Below, piece by piece: positions 56,526 to 64,000 of a stretch of 64,000 nt of DNA. Both the position numbers and the translations under genes were made by a program. Source of the DNA: Xylocopa sonorina (Eukaryota > Arthropoda > Insecta > Hymenoptera > Apidae); assembly GCF_050948175.1 (NCBI RefSeq), contig NW_027490233.1:620001-684000 (forward strand), written 5' to 3'. The notes beneath the pieces are model-generated. The model saw nothing but the letters and a program-made list of their open reading frames with translations, ran no database searches and was not told the DNA's origin. Position 1 is the first letter of the stretch; the number at the start of each line of letters is the position of its first letter.

Positions 56526-58570
56526 TTCCACACGATTCACAGTAATAATTTCTTGCTACTGAATAGCGTTCCTAGATCTCTTCGTATCCAAGCAATAGAG
56601 TTCTAATGCTTCATTAAACGCGATATCGCATTTCATATCAACAGATCGAAGTATGTTAATAGATTTTAATGCTATATACATCCCATTATGCTTATCTGCA
56701 CCTACACTTCAATAGAATGCCGCTTCAAAATTTCCATGCAAGGGGACAGCAATTTTGGGTTCCAACGTGTCGAAGCAGTATACTTCTAATACTTCACTCA
56801 TTACGATGCCCCATTTCATTTCAGTGTTTAAGGTGAGATGTGATATTCAATGCAACGCTTTACTTTTCTCTGCTTCTGCACTTCAAACGAATGTGAATAC
56901 AACACTTCCTTGCGAAGAGATAGCCTGACTAGATACCTTCATTTCTATGTCTCATGATAAGATGTAATACTCAATGCAACGCGTTATGTATATCTCGTCA
57001 GCACTTCAAAGGAATGTAAATCCAACACTTCCTTGCTATGGAGCAGCGTTTCTAGATGTATACAGACCGTAGCAATGGAGTTCCAGTGATTCATAAAACG
57101 CGATTTCGCATCTCATTTCTATGTTTCATGATAAAATGTAATATTCAATGCAAAGCGTTATGTTTATCTGGTTCTACACATCAGCAGAATGTAAATTCTG
57201 CACTTCTTTGCCAGGTAATTGCGTTTCTAGGTGTGCACGTGTCGAAGCACTTGATTTCTCATGCTTCATGCCTCGCGATAACGCATTGCATTTAAACTAT
57301 TCAAAGTAAGTAAGTAGCTTGTAAAGCTCTATGCATTGCATTATGCTTATCTGATTCTACCCTTCAAAAGAATGTGAATCCTGCACTTCATTGCAAAGGT
57401 ACAGCGCTTCTAGATATCTACGTGTCGAGGCAATAGAGTTATAATACTCCATTTATCGCGATGTGGGATCTCATTTTAATGTTTAATGTAAGATGTAGTA
57501 TTCAATGCAAGGTGTTACGCTTATCTGCATCTACACTTCACAAGAATGTAAATTCTGCATTTCCATGCAACAGGATGACCCCTCATAGTGTCTGCTTCTC
57601 GAAGCAATGGAGTTCTAATGCTCCATTTATTGCGATGGCGCATCTCACTTGAACGTTTCAAACGAAGTAAGGTACAGGCTGCTATGCATAGCAAAATGCT
57701 TATCTGTTTCTGCATCAAAATAATGTCAAATATACAGTTGCATGCAACGACATGGCACTTCATACTGTCTGCATGTCAAAATAATGGAATCCTAATGCGC
57801 CATGCAATGCGATGACGCTTCTCATTTCAACGTTTCTAAGTAGGTAAGCTGTAGTATTCTATGCATAGCATTATGCTTCTCTGCTTCGGCGTTCTCAAAG
57901 ATGGTGAATTTTACAGCCCCATGCAACGGAATTGTGCTTTATAGTGTTTGCGTGTCAAAGCAATGGGGCAGCAATTCTCCATGAACTGCATTGACGCATC
58001 TCATTTCAACGTATCACAGTCTGTAAAAACGCTGATGAAACGCTGAAACGAGATGTGCCACCGCATAGCATGGAGCATTAGAACTCTACTGCCTTGAGAC
58101 GTAGGCACTATGAGGCGTCATCCCGTTGCATGATTCTGTAGAATTCATATTCATTTGAATTGTAAAAGCAGATGAGCATAATGCTGTTCTTAGTAGATTA
58201 CAGCTTACTTACTTTGAAACGTTGGATTTAGATGCGCCATCGCAATGCCGGCAGCATTTGAACACCATTTCTTTGATACGCATATAGTATGAAGGACCAT
58301 CCGTTAGCACGCAACTGTGTACTTCACATTCTCTTGAGGAGTAGAAGCAGATAAGCATAATGCTATGCATAGGAGATTACAGCTTACTTACTACCAAACT
58401 TTGAAACGATATGTGCCATCGCATTGCATGGAGCAGTATAACTCTTCGGCCTTCAAACACGGACACTATGATGCGCCATGTAGTTGAAAAAACTGGAAAA
58501 TTCAGATTCTTTAGAAGTGTAGAAGCAGATATGCATAATGCATTGCATAGAAGATTAAAGGTAATGGAGC
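56526..58570. repeat. Sat-A/Sat-B monomers with strand switch near 58,030
   Basis: Forward monomers run from about 56,550 to 58,020 (AGCAATAGAGTTCTAATGCTTC and then Sat-B types), then reverse from about 58,037 (GAAACGCTGAAACGAGATG) to 58,565. Short open frames at 57,056-57,815 are chance. Confidence 0.85.
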
Positions 58571-59055
58571 ATTTGTAGGGGCGGTAGTATTTAGAATTAG
58601 ATATAATATATGAATATTGTAAGTATATAAACTGATTAGAAATGTTTATTTAAAACGTCGTAAAATGGTATAAAATTCAATAGGATTTTGGATGTAATGG
58701 AGTATTTGGACGGATACTCTATTTTCAGTTAACTAAAATATATTATAAGATTCATTATATGTTCTAACGTAAAATATTACCTTAAAACAATATTAATTGC
58801 TACAAAATTAGTTAGAATTTTGGGTGATATAATGTATTTAGTGGAGATATTCTATTCACAAATAGCTGAGATATATTATATGTTTAAATATATATACCAA
58901 ATTGAAATGTTTATACAAAATATCGTGAAACGATATATAATTAGGTAGGTAGGGTATTAGATATAATGTAGTATTTGGAGGGAACATTTTGTTTACATTT
59001 ATAGATAGTTCTTGATGTGTTTAAATATATACACTAACCTGAAATATTTACTTAT
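58571..59055 (+). repeat. 131-bp AT-rich satellite (Sat-C), left block
   Basis: About 3.5 units that continue at 61,366 once Pb3 is removed (GAAATATTTACTTA then AACATCACG). Confidence 0.85.
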
Positions 59056-59291
59056 CCCTTTCGCTACGGCAGTCCTTTCCGTGCGAGTAGCGCCCCTTCA
59101 TTGGCACTTTGGAATTCTCTTGAGTACATACTTTTTTGAGAGTTATGTAACAACTGTTTCGTCATATTATATGAAAAATATAAAAATAAGTATATTTTGA
59201 GTATTCAGAAATTTACATATTAAAAAATTTTACTGTTATTATAAATATAAATACAGTTGAGTTAGCGAAATATCAAATTATATGTTAATTC

Positions 59292-61032
59292 TTAGTAATG
59301 CAATTCAGTATGGTAAATTCTAAAGCAAGGTTCCACGCAGAGTCCAACATTACAATATTTACATTCATATCGAGACTCGCGTCTCTTGTTTGTCGTAAAG
59401 ACGATGCATCTTCTATTTTGGTTTTTTCTTCGTGGTTCATACAGTAATGGAAAATGCCGTTCTGTTGGCCGTGATGGATTGTTGTTGTCTCTTTGATGAT
59501 ATTAAGAAATATTCATATGATAATTTTTCAGCATTTTTCGGATTAAATTCAATTGAAATTTAGCCATAGATTTCGGTTTTCTTGTGTTATCCTTATAAAC
59601 ACAATATGCATTCCATACTACAAATGAAAAAATATTGACGTTACCATTTTAGAACGAATTGTCGAATTTATAGTGCTTATCACTATGTCGGCTTTGTCGA
59701 CACAACCCATACAAGTATTGTAGTTAATGACGCATAGGCGTTTTTTAATAATTTTGTTTCCTCCATGCCTAACAACCGTTGCACACTCTGAAGTATGCAT
59801 AGTGGATAGCATATATATTTCTTTTTTAACCAGCCATTTCACAACTAATAAATTTTTAGTTGGCCGGGAAGATGCTCCTCCTTTTCTCAGTGTATCAGTA
59901 ATCTTTGGTATTGCTTGTCGCTTTTTTGCTACGGTCCCTCACGCATTTGTATGATTATTATATAGTAAATTAAACAAGGCTGGACTTGAATACCAATTAT
60001 CTAGGTAAACTGTATGTCACTTTCCTAGATAGGGCGCCATTAGGGCTTCTGCTATCGTTCTCGATTTTCTAATTTTCTTATTTTGGCTGTTGATTATAGT
60101 CGATGACCCAGCGTAAACAATAAGTTCTTGTACAAAACCAATTCGACAATCACAAGGAGTACATGATTTTATCCCAAATCTACTTCTTTTCGAAGGAATG
60201 TATTGTTCGAATGAAAGCCGCCCTTTATATAGATGTATATTCTCATCGATGCATAATTTTTGGTAATGATAGAATGATTGGCCGAAATTTTTTCGGAGCA
60301 TATCAACCACGTTCCTTATTTTATATAATTTATCATTGGTATATGTGATATCTTGACTGAAATGTAGCAACGATAACAATTTAAAATAACTGTCTCTATA
60401 CATAATCTCAGCAAAAATGTCACTACGCAGGAGTTTGTCTGCCCTCCAGTATTGCTCTAAGGACAACTTCTTATTGCTTGTCATTAGATATGACACAGCA
60501 AAAAAGCAGTAAATTTCGGACAGCATTGTCGCTTCACCATCTTTCATATTATTGTTATTTTTTTCCAATAGGCATTTGTTTCATTTAAAAGAAATTGCAC
60601 GAACTCGTCTGAAGCAAAGAGTTCAAAGTAATCGATTGCTTTTTATGATCTGCTAATGTTTGATATAATTCCTGTATTTTCTGGGGTAAATGGATGTAAC
60701 TTAGGGATGAATGTGTTTGGCGTCCAGGAATCACAATCGTCCTTATTGTCTCGCTCATTGCTCTCTACTTCTGAGTCTGAGGTACTACATATATACCTTC
60801 TTTTTCTGTGCTCAGCGAAATTATCTTCGTTTTCACTCTCGGTATCATTTTCATAATCAGTTAATCCAATCAAAAATTGAATTCGTTTTGAACTCCGTCC
60901 AGAAATTGTAAGGAGGGTGCAATTAAGAATTAAAAAACAAATTTTACGCAAACATAAAACTAAAATTTTTAGATAATCATTTATAACCTTAAAATTTACC
61001 TCAACTGTAAAAGTCGACAATAATATATTCAA
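59292..61032 (-). pseudogene. Pb3 piggyBac transposase, all three catalytic Asp retained
   Basis: Acidic N-terminus (DYENDTESENEDNFAEH, about 60,800-60,855) with LHPFTPENTGI. After a stop near 60,643 the DYFELFASDEFVQFLLNETN segment leads, by a frameshift near 60,570, to the main frame. Catalytic Asp 1 is in CIDENIHLYKGRLSFEQYIP (about 60,200-60,250). Asp 2 is in VYLDNWYSSPALF (about 59,970-60,008). Asp 3 is in INYNTCMGCVDKAD (about 59,680-59,725). The C-terminal Cys-rich domain reads YECKYCNVGLCVEPCFRIYH and ends with a stop at 59,292-59,294. Breaks: 60,643, about 60,570, 60,017, about 59,943 (TGC to TGA) and about 59,620. Confidence 0.88.
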
Positions 61033-61242
61033 CTTACATGTTGTCCGACTTATATTGGTTCAAGAAAGATTTTATATTATAATCCCTGTTTTTTATAATA
61101 GTTTTGTGCCCTACAACTTCGTATGTCGAATATGTGTCTGGCAGGCTTTAGTACAGTACGAGCCACTAGATTCAAAAGATATTCTACCGATACGGTAGAT
61201 TCTGTTTTACGAAGCGGAGTCAGCGTAGGTGATCACGCGGCA

Positions 61243-61344
61243 CCGACTATAGTCGGCACCAGTACACACAGCAGGTCTGGCGAACATCGACTATAGCCGG
61301 CATTAGTACGCACAGCACTTCGCGCGGCCGCCGACTATAGACGG
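61243..61344. promoter_or_regulatory. Subterminal palindrome ladder of Pb3
   Basis: CCGACTATAGTCGG is perfect at 61,243-61,256. TCGACTATAGCCGG is at 61,287-61,300 and CCGACTATAGACGG at 61,331-61,344. Spacing is exactly 44 bp twice, and the last ends 17 bp before the terminus. Here the ladder is upstream of the transposase gene, whereas in Pb1 and Pb2 it is downstream. Confidence 0.75.
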
Positions 61345-61365
61345 TGTCCGTAGTGAAAGGGTTAG

Positions 61366-61915
61366 AACATCACGAAATGATATAAAATTAAATGAGATTT
61401 TAAATGTAATTGGTATTTAGGGAATATTCTATTTGCAGTTAATTAAAATATATGATAAGTGTAAGTATATGTACCAATTTGATGTAACTAATTAAAACAG
61501 TATGGAATGATATACAACTAGATAGGACTTTAGGTGCAATGAAGCATTTAGAGGGGATAATATATATACACTTAAATAAAACTTATGATAGGTGTGAACA
61601 CATATATTGATTTGAAATAGTTATTTAAAATATCATGAAATAGTACGAAATTATATGGGATTTTAGATGTAATGGACTATTTAGAGGGGTATTCTATTAG
61701 CAATCAACTAAAATATATGATGAGAATAAATATATATACTAATATGGAATATTTATTATTAGAAAATCATGAAATGATGTAAAATGAATTAGGATTCTGG
61801 ATGTAATAGGGTATTTAGTAATGGTAATCTATTGACAGTCAACTGAAATACACGATAAGAATAAATATATATAATAACTTGAAATATGCACTTAGAACAT
61901 CATGAAGTGCTATTT
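61366..61915 (+). repeat. 131-bp AT-rich satellite (Sat-C), right block
   Basis: Four units of about 128-134 bp. The ATCATGAAATGATAT-like segment recurs near 61,374, 61,502, 61,633, 61,767 and 61,899. No coding capacity. Confidence 0.85.
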
Positions 61916-62795
61916 CTACAGACACGTTTAGATGAAGAACTTTGAATTGTAGAACTGAGAAGCGGCATCGCGTTGCATTGAACTTCGGAATTCAATTACT
62001 TTGACAAGCTGATACTAAGAAGTGCAGAATAGTTATACGGAACTGTATAAATTGCACATTTTGTAACCTAGCACCAGGTAAACATATCTGCGTTGTGTAG
62101 ATACATACAACTCGCTTACTTTGAAACGTAGAACTAAGAAGCTGTATGGACCATTGGAAATCAATTACTATGTCAATTTGACAGTTAGAAGAGCCAACAG
62201 TTACATAGATCTGTAGCAAAATTGATATGTATAGAAACTTAGAACTAACATACATTGAAACGCTGAATTGAGAAGCAAAATCGCGTTGCATGGACACATT
62301 AGAAGCGCTATTCTGTTACATGCACCTGTAGAAATTACATACTTTGTATCAAAGAACCTGGTAATCGTAGCTGCTTTGAATAGAACTATACATTTTACTT
62401 AAATTGAATGGTTCAACTGAGAAACGCCATCGCATTGCATGGAGCATTATAATTCTATTGCTCTAACACGTAGGCACTATGAAGCGTCTGCTAGCTGCAT
62501 GGACCTGTAGACTCCACATCCTTTAGAAGTGTAAACGGAGTTAAGCATATTGGAATGATTAGAAGATTGTACCTTACTCACATTGAAACGCTGAAATTAA
62601 ACGTGACCATTGCGATATATGAAGCATTAGAACCCTATTGCTTTGAAACGCAGACACTATGAAGCGCTACTCCGTTCCATGAAAATGTATAATTCACAAT
62701 CTTTGGAAATGTAGAAGCAGATAAGCATAATGCTTTGCTTAGAAGTTTTAGCTTACTTTGAATATTTGGAATGAGATGCGCCTTTGCCGTAATTA
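61916..62795 (-). repeat. Diverged Sat-B monomers, reverse orientation
   Basis: About five units (GAAGCGGCATCGCGTTGCATTG, AGCAGATAAGCATAATGC-like segments), very degenerate on the left. It joins a copia gag fragment at about 62,795. The frame at 61,992-62,297 is chance. Confidence 0.8.
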
Positions 62796-63257
62796 CTCGC
62801 CATAGCACGTTGGAAGGATTAGTAGTAAATGGAAAGCTTTATCCATGTCTTCTCATTTTGCACACGCTGCTAAGAGTTCCGTGATTATGCCGTTGAGTAT
62901 TGTAAAATATTTGATCAAGGGCTGCTCGCCCTGTAGTTTCAAATTTAATAGCTTTTTTGTAACAGCCAATTGCGTGGCTAAACTATCCCTTTCATATATG
63001 TCATCCAATTTCTGCAAAATTTCAGCAGCAGTTTTCGCATTATTTGCGAAGCTCAAAATGGAATCTGTTAAATATTCAGCATCCTCTCTGCTTTTCTACA
63101 ATTTTCAGTTATTTTTACTATAATGGGTTCATCAATAATTGTCCAGTTCGCTTAACAGTGCACCAATTCTCAATTGCCACATACCGTAGCGATCACTATC
63201 AAATTGTTTAATGTTCCTCTTGGTTTTTGCACTTTCCATATTTTTCTTTACTTTCAT
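62796..63257 (-). pseudogene. Copia-type gag N-terminal fragment
   Basis: From ATG at 63,257: MKVKKNMESAKTKRNIKQFD, then GMWQLRIGALLSELDNY, two stops, and in the next frame SFANNAKTAAEILQKLDDIY and SLATQLAVTKKLLNLKLQGE. It ends DMDKAFHLLLILPTCYGE at the satellite junction. This matches the UBN2-type gag of Ty1/copia elements, where the gag domain precedes protease. The zinc knuckle and all of pol are missing. Confidence 0.8.
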
Positions 63258-63719
63258 AAGGAAAGGTTTATATTCACTAATGGTGTTCCTTTAATAGTTT
63301 AATCACTTATATATACTTGTGATATTACACTTATAATCACATAATCACATACACAAAAGTTATCATTAAAAAAATATCTACCAAAGTGTTAATACTATTA
63401 AAATACGTAAACTAGGCCTATAACCTATTTAATTATGGGTAAATATAAATGAAAAACTGTCCAAAGTTCTTTATAGTCTGTAACTTTATTCTTAAGGTTT
63501 GAAGGTACGTCTTTACATTTTAAACACTCTAATAATTGTGAGGACACCGCATAGGAAATATAGGGTTCTCCCCTCCAAAAGGAATAGAGGACACTAGGTA
63601 TAAACAGTCGTGAACCCTACTCGAACCGACAGAACTATTTCACAGTTTATATACTGCATTCTATTTCCTAACTCAAGATTCATTTTTGTTTCTTCGTTGA
63701 CATGTGAAATAATGCAACA
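63258..63719 (-). repeat. Probable LTR and leader of the copia fragment
   Basis: On the minus strand the non-satellite sequence starts TGTTGCATTATTTCACATG at 63,719, a plausible TG LTR start, and runs to the gag ATG. The LTR/leader border and primer site could not be placed, and no second LTR is in the window. Confidence 0.45.
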
Positions 63720-64000
63720 GCAGTAAGCTGTTATGTATAGCATTATACTTATCTGCCACTACACTTCAACAGAATGTTAATTCTATTTGTCCATGCAACA
63801 AGATAGCCCTTCATACAGTCTGTCTGTTGGAACAACAGGATCCTAATGCTGCATGACCTGCAGGGGCGAATCTCACATCATTGTTTCCGAGTAAGTAAGG
63901 GGAAACATTCTATGCATAGGATTACGATTGTCAGCTTTTATACTTCAAAGATATGTGAATTCTGCAGTTTCTTGGAACGGGATTACGCATCATATTGTCT
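63720..64000 (+). repeat. Sat-B monomers, forward orientation
   Basis: About 1.6 degenerate units running off the window (TAGCATTATACTTATCTGCC, GGTGAATTCTGCAGTTTC-like). The orientation is opposite to the block left of the copia fragment. Confidence 0.8.

Larger units (their letters stand above)
59056..61361 (-). mobile_element. piggyBac-like transposon Pb3, complete termini
   Basis: 2,306 bp. The left end CCCTTTCGCTACGG is preceded by TTAT (59,052-59,055). The right end read inwards is CCCTTTCACTACGG, followed by TTAG (61,362-61,365). One mismatch in the 14-bp inverted repeat; both TTAA copies have decayed by one base. It inserted in the TTAA of a Sat-C unit (TATTTACTTAA-AACATC). Confidence 0.92.

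Noticed and set aside
60656..60911. Plus-strand frames over the Pb3 N-terminus
   Set aside because: Shadows of the acidic transposase N-terminus on the minus strand.

Overview
This window looks like pericentromeric or subtelomeric heterochromatin of an insect. A hymenopteran is the best guess, because of R1-clade LINEs beside a TTAGG-type telomere-like motif together with Helitron, piggyBac, Ty3/gypsy and copia remnants; this is an inference, not a proof. I found no intact host gene, no tRNA or rRNA gene and no prokaryotic feature. Almost every long open frame belongs to a decayed transposable element or is a shadow of one.

Layout. 1-9,212: two R1-clade non-LTR retrotransposons on the minus strand, element A (6.8 kb, intact RT active site) and, upstream of it, an internally deleted element C. 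9,213-15,290: a 174-bp satellite with higher-order repeats at its left edge, decaying rightwards into older monomers and then switching strand near 13,980. 15,863-17,035 and 23,660-26,208: a low-copy AT-rich segment interrupted by unrelated sequence and a 5.4-kb Helitron (18,285-23,659). 26,885-28,870: a gag/endonuclease fragment of another LINE (E) with a second, about 131-bp satellite. 28,958-32,266: a piggyBac relic (Pb2) with a second piggyBac (Pb1) nested precisely in one of its TTAA sites. 33,130-38,076: a Ty3/gypsy element with 245-248-bp LTRs inside satellite. 38,541-39,219: another piggyBac relic. 40,476-42,133: an inverted copy of the 27-28 kb E segment. 43,009-48,803: a second LINE cluster (C 3' end, telomere-like motif, B, D) in inverted orientation relative to 1-9,212. 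50,568-54,270: a second, direct copy of the low-copy segment, followed by an inverted third copy (54,336-56,525) forming a large imperfect palindrome. 56,545-64,000: satellites containing a piggyBac element with all three catalytic aspartates (Pb3) and a copia gag fragment.

The most interesting signals are: (1) a 'palindrome ladder' in the piggyBac-like elements, three 14-22-bp palindromes spaced 43-44 bp (one 33-bp exception) with the last one 15-17 bp from the terminus, the palindrome sequence differing between families; (2) a 3'-terminal RNA fold shared by the R1-clade elements, supported by compensatory base changes; (3) the same 517-528-bp insertion at the same gag position in elements A and B; (4) an exact empty site in the duplicated segment that dates a 206-bp MITE after the duplication; and (5) nested and higher-order structure in the satellites.

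All similarity statements were made by eye. No database search, alignment or folding program was run.
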